A stretch of 64,000 nucleotides of DNA from Mycolicibacterium chitae (GTDB lineage: Bacteria; Actinomycetota; Actinomycetes; Mycobacteriales; Mycobacteriaceae): positions 2,356,001 through 2,420,000 of the forward strand of contig NZ_LR134355.1 of NCBI RefSeq assembly GCF_900637205.1. Direction: 5' to 3'. The notes below the pieces were generated by a model. The model made no database searches and was not told the origin of the DNA. It saw only the letters and a program-made list of their open reading frames with translations. This document shows, piece by piece, positions 8,788 through 16,608 of the stretch (position 1 is its first letter; each line of letters starts with the position of its first letter). Position numbers and translations under genes: made by a program.

Positions 8788-9138
8788 TCAGGCCGATACC
8801 GCCGCGCGCTGGGTCTGGGCGCGGTGGCTACCGAACTCGATGAGCAGCACCCCGGCGATGATCAACCCGATCCCGATCACGATGGGTGCGGTGAACGGAT
8901 CGGCGAAGATCACCGTGGCCAGCGCCGCGGTCAGCGCGGTGCCGCACGCGCCCCAGATGCCATAGGCCACGCCCACCGGCATGCCGGTGCGCAGCACCAG
9001 GGCCAGCAGCAGGAACGAACCCAGGTAGGCGGGGATCACGAGGGCCAGGAAACCGGCGTGATCCTGGAATGCCCGCAAGGCCAGCGTTCCGGTCACCTCG
9101 GTCGCGATCGCTGCGCTCAGCAGCGCCCATTTGCGCAC
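8788..9138 (-). CDS. Small multidrug resistance (SMR) protein, first of a pair
   Basis: A 116-residue SMR subunit with Glu in helix 1 (ATEVTGTLALRAFQDH), the VGVAYGIWGACG motif in helix 3 and GLIIAGVLLIEF in helix 4. The start is GTG at 9138 (VRKWALLSAA); a longer open frame upstream is antisense to the esterase and not real. It ends about 14 nt before the second SMR gene, so the two are cotranscribed. This one has a longer basic C-terminal tail (GSHRAQTQR), a difference often seen between the two halves of antiparallel SMR heterodimers. Confidence 0.88.
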   Translation of the reverse strand: MRKWALLSAAIATEVTGTLALRAFQDHAGFLALVIPAYLGSFLLLALVLRTGMPVGVAYGIWGACGTALTAALATVIFADPFTAPIVIGIGLIIAGVLLIEFGSHRAQTQRAAVSA

Positions 9139-9231
9139 GGGGGACAGGATAGACCCGCCGCGACCAGCGAGTCCGTATCGTACCGGCGAGTAACATGGGC
9201 GGTCGGGCGTCGACCGCAAAGGAGTGACCAG

Positions 9232-10791
9232 ATGACCGCGGCGAAAGTGCGCGTGCGTAGCTATCCGATCATCGAGACCGTGTACGGCCCGGTCCGGGGC
9301 ACCGACGACGGCACCGTCGCCGCCTGGAAGGGCATCCGTTACGCGGCACCGCCGGTCGACGAGTTGCGGTGGCGCGCCCCGCGGCCGCCGCAACCGTGGA
9401 CCGAGATCGCCGACGCCACCCTTTACGGGGCGGTCTGCCCCCAGCCGGACAGCCCCGTCCCGCTCGGGACCGGCACCCGGTCCTCGGAGGACTGCCTGTT
9501 CGTCAACGTGTGGGCGCCCTCCCAAATGTCCTCCGATGCGCCGGCCGGCGGGGCCGCAAAACCGGTCATGGTCTGGCTGCACGGCGGGGCCTACCTGCTC
9601 GGCGCGTCGAGTCAACCGCTTTACGACGGCCGGTCGCTGGCGGCCCGCGACGTCGTCGTCGTCTCGATCAACTATCGGCTCGGGGCGTTCGGCTTCCTGG
9701 AACTCGGCGGCCTCGGCGGCGCCGAGCAGTTCGACACCAATGTCGGCATCCGCGACGCCGTGCTGGCCCTGCAGTGGGTCCAGGACAACATCGCCCGCTT
9801 CGGCGGCGACCCGCAGCAGGTGACCCTGTTCGGGGAATCGGCCGGCGCGGGGATCGTCACCACCCTGTTGACCGCGCCCGCGGCCGCCGGGCTGTTCCAT
9901 CGCGCGATTGCCCAGAGTTCGCCCGCCACTTCGGCTTACGACGGGGAACGGGGCCGACGGGTGGCCGAGATGCTGCTGCGCCGACTGGGCGTGAGCGTCG
10001 ACGAGGCGCGCTCGGTACCGGTGGAGGCCCTGGTCGAGGCTTCCTACGAGGTCTTCGATCACGTGCCGAGCAGCACGCCGGGCACGTTGGCCTTCGCGCC
10101 GATCGTCGACGGCGACCTGATCCCGGACTATCCGATCAAACTCGCCCGGGAGGGCCGTTCGCACCCGGTGCCGCTGATCATCGGCACCAACCGCGACGAG
10201 GCGGCGCTGTTCCGCTGGATGAAGTCGCCGCTGATGCCCATCGCGCCGAAGACCATCCGGACGATGTTCGACGAGATCGCCACCGAGCAGCCCGAACTCG
10301 CCATCCCCACCGACGAGGAGATCGAGGCGGCCTACCCGGGGGTGCGGCCCCGGGCGCGGGGGTTGCACGTGGCCCGCGACGTCGGTTTCCGGATGCCGAC
10401 CCTGTGGTTGGCCGAGGGGCACAGCGCCGTCGCGCCGGTGTACCTCTACCGCTTCGACTGGGCGACGACGATGCTGCGCGTGCTGCGTCTCGGCGCGGCG
10501 CACGCCACCGAATTGCCCTACGTGTGGGGCAATCTGGTGATGGGCTCGCGCGACGTCACGTTCAAGCTGGGCGGTCTCAAGGCCGGCCGGACGCTGTCGG
10601 ATCGCATCCAGGGTCGCTGGGTGAACTTCGCGCGCGGTCAGGAACCGGTGGGGCCGGCGGGGGAGCCGTGGCGCCGGTTCACCCCCGAGGACCGCGCGAC
10701 GCTGCTCATCGACCGCGAGGATTCGGTGGTCGAGGACCTGGATCGCGAGATCCGGGCCGCGTGGGGCGACGAGGTGTTGAGTTTCCGCTGA
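9232..10791 (+). CDS. Type-B carboxylesterase/lipase
   Basis: Alpha/beta hydrolase of the type-B carboxylesterase family (519 residues), predicted to split carboxylic esters. The nucleophile Ser203 lies in GESAGAG, the acid is likely the Glu in GTNRDEAAL, and the catalytic His is in AAHATELPYVWGN. The oxyanion motif is WLHGGAYLLG, and the signature EDCLFVNVW is intact. There is no signal peptide, so it is cytosolic. The ATG at 9232 is supported by AAAGGAG at 9218-9224. Its 5' end is divergent from the SMR pair. Confidence 0.93.
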   Translation: MTAAKVRVRSYPIIETVYGPVRGTDDGTVAAWKGIRYAAPPVDELRWRAPRPPQPWTEIADATLYGAVCPQPDSPVPLGTGTRSSEDCLFVNVWAPSQMSSDAPAGGAAKPVMVWLHGGAYLLGASSQPLYDGRSLAARDVVVVSINYRLGAFGFLELGGLGGAEQFDTNVGIRDAVLALQWVQDNIARFGGDPQQVTLFGESAGAGIVTTLLTAPAAAGLFHRAIAQSSPATSAYDGERGRRVAEMLLRRLGVSVDEARSVPVEALVEASYEVFDHVPSSTPGTLAFAPIVDGDLIPDYPIKLAREGRSHPVPLIIGTNRDEAALFRWMKSPLMPIAPKTIRTMFDEIATEQPELAIPTDEEIEAAYPGVRPRARGLHVARDVGFRMPTLWLAEGHSAVAPVYLYRFDWATTMLRVLRLGAAHATELPYVWGNLVMGSRDVTFKLGGLKAGRTLSDRIQGRWVNFARGQEPVGPAGEPWRRFTPEDRATLLIDREDSVVEDLDREIRAAWGDEVLSFR

Positions 10792-10859
10792 TCGCTCCGC
10801 CGCGGGCGCTACTGACACTATGTTGAACAAGCCGCCGCGGGGCGGCTAGAATCGCCGTC

Positions 10860-11792
10860 GTGCAGGGCCTTTTCCACTGGGTGTCCGACGCGCTCACGGT
10901 GTTGCCGCCGCAGATGCGCGACCCGGTGCTGTTCGCGATCCCGTTCTTCGTGCTGCTGCTGATCCTGGAATGGGTCGCGGCGCGCAAACTCGAGCAGGTC
11001 CCGGCCGGCACGCGGCCGCCGTCGGGCGGCTACCACCGCCGCGACGCGGTCGCGAGCGTGTCGATGGGCCTGGTGTCGGTGGCCACGATGGCGGCCTGGA
11101 AGTTCCTGGCGCTGCTCGGCTACGCGGCCCTCTACGCCTACGTCGCGCCCTGGCAGTTGTCGGCCACGCAGTGGTACACCTGGGTGATCGCGATCGTGGG
11201 CGTCGACCTCGGCTTCTACCTCTATCACCGGATGGCCCACCGGGTCCGGCTGGTCTGGGCGACCCATCAGGCGCACCACTCCAGCGAGTACTTCAACTTC
11301 GCCACCGCGCTGCGGCAGAAGTGGAACAACAGCGGCGAGATCCTGGTCTGGCTGCCGCTGCCGTTGCTCGGTGTCCCGCCCTGGATGGTCTTCTTCGCGT
11401 TCTCGCTGAGCCTGATCTACCAGTTCTGGGTGCACACCGAACGCATCGACAAGCTCTGGCGTCCTTTCGAATTCGTCTTCAACACGCCGTCGCACCACCG
11501 GGTGCACCACGGTCGGGATCCGGAATACCTGGACAAGAACTACGGCGGCATCCTGATCCTGTGGGACCGGCTGTTCGGCACCTTCCAGCCCGAACTGTTC
11601 CGCCCGAACTACGGCCTGACCAAGCCGGTGGACACCTTCAACATCTGGAAGCTGCAGACCCACGAGTACGCGGCCATCGCCCGGGACGTGCGGGCCGCGC
11701 CCCGGCTGCGCGACCGCCTCGGCTACGTCTTCGGCCCGCCCGGCTGGGCGCCGCAACCCCGCGTCGCGGAGCCCGCCGACCTCGCGTCGTGA
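10860..11792 (+). CDS. erg3: Fatty acid hydroxylase/sterol desaturase family protein (Erg3-like)
   Basis: Di-iron membrane oxygenase of 310 residues. The histidine boxes HRMAH, HQAHH and HHRVHH are all present between hydrophobic segments at about 20-40, 65-110 and 170-195. In M. tuberculosis the counterpart is annotated as C-5 sterol desaturase Rv1814, but mycobacteria make no ergosterol, so hydroxylation or desaturation of a host sterol or a membrane lipid is an open question. The start is GTG 10860. It is followed 63 bp later by an amine oxidase on the same strand. Confidence 0.88.
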   Translation: MQGLFHWVSDALTVLPPQMRDPVLFAIPFFVLLLILEWVAARKLEQVPAGTRPPSGGYHRRDAVASVSMGLVSVATMAAWKFLALLGYAALYAYVAPWQLSATQWYTWVIAIVGVDLGFYLYHRMAHRVRLVWATHQAHHSSEYFNFATALRQKWNNSGEILVWLPLPLLGVPPWMVFFAFSLSLIYQFWVHTERIDKLWRPFEFVFNTPSHHRVHHGRDPEYLDKNYGGILILWDRLFGTFQPELFRPNYGLTKPVDTFNIWKLQTHEYAAIARDVRAAPRLRDRLGYVFGPPGWAPQPRVAEPADLAS

Positions 11793-11855
11793 CCGCCCTC
11801 CCAGCTTGGCCGAATCCCTGCCGGGGCCCGGCGCTGCCCGTACGCTAGCGAGACT

Positions 11856-13271
11856 GTGCAGACCGTCTTTGACCGTCACGTCGATCCCCGGCTGATCGAT
11901 CGGTCGCTGGCCGATTCGGCCTTCGGTTCGATGTGGCTCGACGAACTCGGCCCGGCGCGCCCGGAGTTCCCCGCGCCGGCCGGCCCGCTGCGGTGCGACC
12001 TGCTGGTGGTCGGTGGCGGCTACACCGGTCTGTGGACCGCACTGCATGCCGCGCAGCAGGATCCGTCGGCCGACATCGTGCTGATCGAGGCCGACCGGAT
12101 CGGCTGGGCCGCCTCGGGGCGCAACGGGGGATTCGTCGACGCCAGCCTGACCCACGGCACCGAGAACGGACGCTCACGCTGGCCCGACGAGCTCGCCGAA
12201 CTCCAGGCCCTGGGCCTCGAGAACCTCAACGGCATGCAGGACGAGATCGAGCGCCTGGGCATCGATGCCGAGTGGGAACGCACCGGCATGCTGTCGGTCG
12301 CCGTCGAACCGCATCAGGTCGAATGGCTGCGCGCGGCCGCCGATGCAAGTGAGGGGCAGTTCCTGGACCGCGAGCAGGTGTGCGCCAAGCTGTCGTCGCC
12401 GACCTATCTGGCCGGGCTGTTCGAACCCGACACCTGTGCACTGGTCAACCCGGCCAAGCTGGCGGTCGGACTGGCCCGCGCCTGCGCCGACGCCGGGGTG
12501 AGCATCTACGAGCACGCCGCGGCCACCTCGCTGCGGTCGGTCGGGTCCGGCATCCATGTCGAGGCCGCCGGGCACGACCTCATCGCCGAGCGAGTGGTGT
12601 TGGCGACCAACGTGTTTCCCAGCCTGCTGCGCCGTAATCGGCTGCACACCGTGCCGGTGTACGACTACGTGCTGGCCACCGAACCCCTGAGCGCCCAGCA
12701 GTTGGACCGGATCGGGTGGACGGGCCGGCAGGGGGTGGGCGACAGCGGCAATCAGTTCCACTACTACCGGCTGTCCGCGGACAACCGGATCGTGTGGGGC
12801 GGCTACGACGCGGTCTACCACTTCGGCCGCCGGGTGGACCCGGCCTACGAACACCGGCCCGCGAGCTACCGGCGGCTGGCGGCGCATTTCTTCCTGACCT
12901 TCCCGCAGCTGTCGGATGTCAGGTTCGCGCATCGCTGGGCCGGCGCCATCGACACCAACACCCGGTTCTGCGCGCACTGGGGATCGGCGCACGGCGGCCG
13001 CGTCGCCTACGTCAACGGATTCACCGGGCTCGGGGTCGCCGCGGCGCGTTTCGGCGCCGACGTCTGCCTCGATTTGGTGAACGGCCGGCAAACAGAGCGC
13101 AGCCGTCTGGAGATGGTCCGCACCACGCCGCTGCCGTTCCCGCCCGAACCGTTGGCCAGTATCGGCATCCAGGCCACCCGATGGTCGCTGGACCGGGCCG
13201 ATCACCGCGCGGGCCGGCGCAACGTGCTCCTGCGCGCCCTGGACCGGCTGGGGCTGGGCTTCGATTCCTGA
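11856..13271 (+). CDS. FAD-dependent amine/amino-acid oxidoreductase (DAO family)
   Basis: A 471-residue flavoprotein of the D-amino-acid oxidase superfamily, closest in style to the gamma-glutamylputrescine oxidase (PuuB/OrdL) group. It has the FAD-binding motif DLLVVGGGYTGLWTALHA with a downstream acidic EADRIG, the RNGGFVD segment typical of the group, and the C-terminal NGFTGLGVAAARFGA FAD contact. It probably oxidises a secondary amine or polyamine derivative in the cytosol. The start is GTG 11856. No polyamine genes lie nearby, so the substrate is not settled. Confidence 0.85.
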   Translation: MQTVFDRHVDPRLIDRSLADSAFGSMWLDELGPARPEFPAPAGPLRCDLLVVGGGYTGLWTALHAAQQDPSADIVLIEADRIGWAASGRNGGFVDASLTHGTENGRSRWPDELAELQALGLENLNGMQDEIERLGIDAEWERTGMLSVAVEPHQVEWLRAAADASEGQFLDREQVCAKLSSPTYLAGLFEPDTCALVNPAKLAVGLARACADAGVSIYEHAAATSLRSVGSGIHVEAAGHDLIAERVVLATNVFPSLLRRNRLHTVPVYDYVLATEPLSAQQLDRIGWTGRQGVGDSGNQFHYYRLSADNRIVWGGYDAVYHFGRRVDPAYEHRPASYRRLAAHFFLTFPQLSDVRFAHRWAGAIDTNTRFCAHWGSAHGGRVAYVNGFTGLGVAAARFGADVCLDLVNGRQTERSRLEMVRTTPLPFPPEPLASIGIQATRWSLDRADHRAGRRNVLLRALDRLGLGFDS

Positions 13272-13413
13272 GGCAGGCGATCCCGGCGAGTGGAAAGCTT
13301 TCCTAGCAAATGACCGATCAGTAAGCTCACCGATGGCCGGATCGGTGCGGTGCACCATGACCACCGATGCTCCCCGGCAGATCACCGAATCACTCCAAGA
13401 GAAGAGGATGCAC

Positions 13414-14022
13414 GTGGGAGACAGTCTCGCCGAAGGGCAGAAGCTTTCGAAGGGGGAGTCGCTGACTTCCAAGAACGGCGCTTACACGCTGACCCTGCAG
13501 GACGACGGCAACTTGGTGCTCGCCGCGCGGGGCGAAGCGGTCTGGGCCACTGCGACCAACGGCCAGGACGTGGTTCGCGCCGAGGTCCAGAAGGACGGCA
13601 ACTTCGTGCTCTACACGGCGGACAAGCCGATCTGGCACTCCGACACCAAGGGCAAGAAGAACGTCAAGCTGGTGTTGCAGGACGACCGCAACCTGGTGCT
13701 GTACTCGGGTGATGACGCGGTGTGGTCCTCCAAGACCGACACCACCGACGCCCCGCCGCCGGAGAAGGCCCCGGAACCGGCCGCCGCACCCGCTGCGCAG
13801 CCCGAGGTAACCCCGGCCGCGGCCGAGACGCCCACCCCGCCGCCGCCTCCGCCGGCGCCGGCGGCTCCGCGGACCTACACGGTGGCCTCCGGGGACACCC
13901 TGTGGGCCATCGCCGAGCGCTTCTACGGCGACGGCAGCAAATATCAGCGGATTGCTGACGCCAGCGGCGTCGCCAACCCGGATCTGATTCATCCCGGTCA
14001 GGTGCTGACCATTCCGGACTGA
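13414..14022 (+). CDS. Mannose-binding beta-prism II lectin with C-terminal LysM domain
   Basis: A 202-residue protein with a B-lectin fold (about 2-108), a Pro/Ala/Glu linker (109-152) and one LysM peptidoglycan-binding domain (153-202: YTVASGDTLWAIAERFYG and following). It is very like the M. smegmatis mannose-specific lectin MSL. Of the three QxDxNxVxY sugar sites, those at 59-67 and 89-97 are intact, while the one at 29-37 ends in Ala instead of Tyr. There is no signal peptide. I choose GTG 13414 because AAGAGG lies 6 nt upstream and the known lectin begins MGD; in-frame ATG 13408 is too close to that site. It may link cell-wall peptidoglycan to mannosylated glycans. Confidence 0.9.
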   Translation: MGDSLAEGQKLSKGESLTSKNGAYTLTLQDDGNLVLAARGEAVWATATNGQDVVRAEVQKDGNFVLYTADKPIWHSDTKGKKNVKLVLQDDRNLVLYSGDDAVWSSKTDTTDAPPPEKAPEPAAAPAAQPEVTPAAAETPTPPPPPPAPAAPRTYTVASGDTLWAIAERFYGDGSKYQRIADASGVANPDLIHPGQVLTIPD

Positions 14023-14039
14023 TCAGTCCACTCGCCGCG

Positions 14040-14068
14040 GCGGCCCGGTCCTGGACGGATCGGGCCGC
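14040..14068 (+). terminator. Rho-independent-type hairpin after the lectin gene
   Basis: A 12-bp stem (GCGGCCCGGTCC with GGATCGGGCCGC, one G-T wobble) around a 5-nt loop, followed by TGTTGCTT. It starts 17 nt after the lectin stop. Confidence 0.7.
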
Positions 14069-14217
14069 TGTTGCTTGCGGGAGGCATACCGATTCGGCCG
14101 TTTGGGTACCTAGCTGGTGGCGCGTCAGTAACGATGACATCACGATGTGCCGATAACTGGGTAAGTCAATTGACACCGGCCGGATTGCATCTCCGGCCCC
14201 GACCGATCGGAGCTGGC

Positions 14218-14928
14218 ATGCGCCCCAATACTCGGTGGTCTGGCTTGATGGCCGTCTGGTCGGTCTTATTGGCGTCGGCACTCGGCGCGCTGCTGCTGGC
14301 GCTGCCGGCCATCCCGGCCGGCGCGAACCCGGGGGTGCTCGTCCATCCCGGCATGGAGATCCGCCAAGGCAAGAACGTCTGCACCCTCGGATTCGTCGAC
14401 CCGGGCCGTCGGGTCGCATTCACCGCGGGTCACTGCCGGGGCAACGGCGCCGTCTCCGATGTGCAGGGCAATGTGATCGGCAACCTGGCCGCCTTCCGCG
14501 ACAACACCCCCAACGGCGCGACCGTGCGCACCGACGACCTGATCGCCGACTACGGCGCGATCGTGCTCAGTCCCGAGGTCGCGGTCAACGACGTGATGCC
14601 CGGGGGCCGCCAACTGGCCGCCGAACCCGGCCGGTTGCCGCAGGTCGGCCAGCCGGTCTGCCACTTCGGCGTCGTCACCGGCGAGAGTTGCGGCACGGTC
14701 AAGGCCGTCAACAACGGCTGGTTCACCATGGCCGACGGCGTCGTGAGCCAGCAGGGCGACTCGGGCGGTCCGGTCTACGTGGTCGACGGCCCGCGCGCGG
14801 TGATCATCGGGATCTTCAACAGCACCTGGGGTGGGTTCCCGGCCGCCGTGTCGTGGCAGTCGACCTCCGATCAGATCCGCGAGGACGTCGGCGTGGTCAA
14901 CACCGCCGCGTTCATTCCCGCCGCCTGA
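14218..14928 (+). CDS. Secreted chymotrypsin-like serine protease (Rv1815 homologue)
   Basis: A 236-residue exported S1-type protease. A signal peptide or anchor lies at about 10-38, ending in a likely cleavage after AGA. The catalytic triad is visible as His72 (TAGHC), Asp111 (IADYGAIVL) and Ser182 (QGDSGGPV). Four cysteines (NVCTL, GHC, PVCHF, ESCG) suggest two disulfides. I choose ATG 14218 with GGAG at 14209-14212; the frame stays open to 14071, but that part has no family features. It sits where Rv1815 lies in M. tuberculosis. The adjacent TetR gene of that genome (Rv1816) is absent here. Confidence 0.88.
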   Translation: MRPNTRWSGLMAVWSVLLASALGALLLALPAIPAGANPGVLVHPGMEIRQGKNVCTLGFVDPGRRVAFTAGHCRGNGAVSDVQGNVIGNLAAFRDNTPNGATVRTDDLIADYGAIVLSPEVAVNDVMPGGRQLAAEPGRLPQVGQPVCHFGVVTGESCGTVKAVNNGWFTMADGVVSQQGDSGGPVYVVDGPRAVIIGIFNSTWGGFPAAVSWQSTSDQIREDVGVVNTAAFIPAA

Positions 14929-15077
14929 CCCACCCGCGCCGAACTAGAACGTGTTCAGCGTGCCGCCGCGGCCCTGATCTTCGGTGATCTACCGGGGGTT
15001 CTGCCGTCGGCGGGCCATCCTGGGCTATTCTGCGACCCGATGAGTATTAGTGTCCAGACTGCTGTCCAGGAGCAAGC

Positions 15078-16586
15078 GTGAGCACCGAGATCCCGCCCAC
15101 CACCAACGCCGCTGACATCGCCGGGTGGGCCGAGGCCACCGACGGCGTCGACGTGCTGGTCGTCGGCTTCGGCATCGCCGGGGGCTGCGCGGCGGTCACC
15201 GCGGCCGCGGCCGGTGCGACAGTGCTGGTGCTGGAGAAGGCCGCCGCCGGCGGCGGCACCACCTCGATGGCCGGCGGCCACTTCTACCTCGGCGGCGGCA
15301 CCGCCGTGCAACAAGCCACCGGGCACGACGACACACCCGAGGAGATGTACAAGTACCTCGTCGCCGTCGCCCAGGATCCCGACCACGAGAAGATCCGCGC
15401 CTACTGCGAGGGCAGCGTCGAGCACTTCAACTGGCTGGAGGCCCTGGGTTTCCAGTTCGAACGCAGCTACTACCCGGGCAAGGTCGTGGTGCCCCCGGGC
15501 ACCGAGGGGTTGTCCTACACCGGCAACGAGAAGGTGTGGCCGTTCCTCGAACAGGCCAAGCCCGCCCCGCGCGGGCACTCCGTGCCGGTGCCCGGTGAAC
15601 TCGGCGGTGCGGCCATGGTCATCGACCTGCTGCTGAAGCGGGCCGAGGAACTCGGCGTGCGGTTCCGCTACGAGACCGGCGCGACCGGTCTGGTGGTCGA
15701 CGACGACGGCGCCGTGGTGGGCGCGACCTGGAAGCACTTCGGCGAGACCGGCGCGGTCAAGGCCGACGCGGTGATCATCGCCGCCGGCGGCTTCGCGATG
15801 AATCCCGAGATGGTGGCCGAGCACACCCCGGCGCTGGGGCAGCCGCGACGCACCAAGAGCCACGGCCTGGTGGCGCCCTACATCCTGGGCAACCCGAACG
15901 ACGACGGGCTGGGCATCCGGCTGGGGGTTTCGGCCGGCGGCGTCGCGAAAAGCCTTGACCAACTGTTCATCACGGCCGCGGCGTATCCGCCGGAGATCCT
16001 GCTGACCGGCATCATCGTGAACTCCGACGGTCAGCGCTTCGTCGCCGAGGACTCCTACCACTCGCGCACCTCGGCCTTCGTGCTCGAGCAGCCCGATCAG
16101 ACCGCCTACCTGATCGTCGACGAGGCTCACATGCAGATGCCGGAGATGCCGCTGATCAAGTTCATCGACGGCTGGGAGACCGTGGCCGAGATGGAGGAGG
16201 CCCTCGGGATCCCGGCCGGCAACCTGGTCGCCACGCTGCAGCGCTACAACGACAACGCCGCCGCCGGCGTCGACCCGGACTTCCACAAGCAGCCCGAATA
16301 CGTTGCGGCCCAGGACACCGGGCCGTGGGCGGCCTTCGATCTGTCCCTCGGGCGCGCGATGTACTCGGGGTTCACCATGGGCGGGCTGGCGGTGTCGCTG
16401 GACGGCGAGGTGCTGCGCGCGGACGGCACGGCGGTGCGCGGCCTCTACGCCGCCGGTGCCTGCGCGTCGAACATCGCGCAGGACGGCAAGGGTTACGCCA
16501 GCGGCACCCAGCTCGGCGAGGGCTCGTTCTTCGGCCGCCGGGCCGGCGCGCACGCGGCCGCGCTGGCGACCGCGGCCCGCTCCTAG
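15078..16586 (+). CDS. FAD-binding dehydrogenase (Rv1817-like, KstD/fumarate-reductase fold)
   Basis: A 502-residue flavoprotein of the FAD_binding_2 family. It has an N-terminal dinucleotide fold VDVLVVGFGIAGGCAAVTAA, GGTTSMAGGHFYLGGG as in ketosteroid dehydrogenases and fumarate reductases, AAGGFAMNPEM near the middle, and the C-terminal FAD contact GLYAAGACASNIAQDGKGYASGTQLGEGSFFG. Likely a desaturase or reductase; the substrate is unknown. The start is GTG 15078 with AGGAG at 15068-15072. Two copies of TGTCCAG, 12 bp apart (15051 and 15063), sit directly before the start and could be an operator. Confidence 0.88.
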   Translation: MSTEIPPTTNAADIAGWAEATDGVDVLVVGFGIAGGCAAVTAAAAGATVLVLEKAAAGGGTTSMAGGHFYLGGGTAVQQATGHDDTPEEMYKYLVAVAQDPDHEKIRAYCEGSVEHFNWLEALGFQFERSYYPGKVVVPPGTEGLSYTGNEKVWPFLEQAKPAPRGHSVPVPGELGGAAMVIDLLLKRAEELGVRFRYETGATGLVVDDDGAVVGATWKHFGETGAVKADAVIIAAGGFAMNPEMVAEHTPALGQPRRTKSHGLVAPYILGNPNDDGLGIRLGVSAGGVAKSLDQLFITAAAYPPEILLTGIIVNSDGQRFVAEDSYHSRTSAFVLEQPDQTAYLIVDEAHMQMPEMPLIKFIDGWETVAEMEEALGIPAGNLVATLQRYNDNAAAGVDPDFHKQPEYVAAQDTGPWAAFDLSLGRAMYSGFTMGGLAVSLDGEVLRADGTAVRGLYAAGACASNIAQDGKGYASGTQLGEGSFFGRRAGAHAAALATAARS

Positions 16587-16608
16587 GTCACCTAATAGGT
16601 CACCTAGG
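16582..16608. terminator. 27-bp nested palindrome between convergent genes
   Basis: A near-perfect inverted repeat, each arm CCTAGGTCACCTA or its complement around a single central A, with one mismatched pair in the stem. Each arm itself contains the 11-bp quasi-palindrome TAGGTCACCTA. It fills the whole gap between the stop of the flavoprotein gene and the stop of the ABC transporter gene. Most likely it is a bidirectional terminator hairpin without a T-tract; a protein site is the alternative. Confidence 0.6.
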
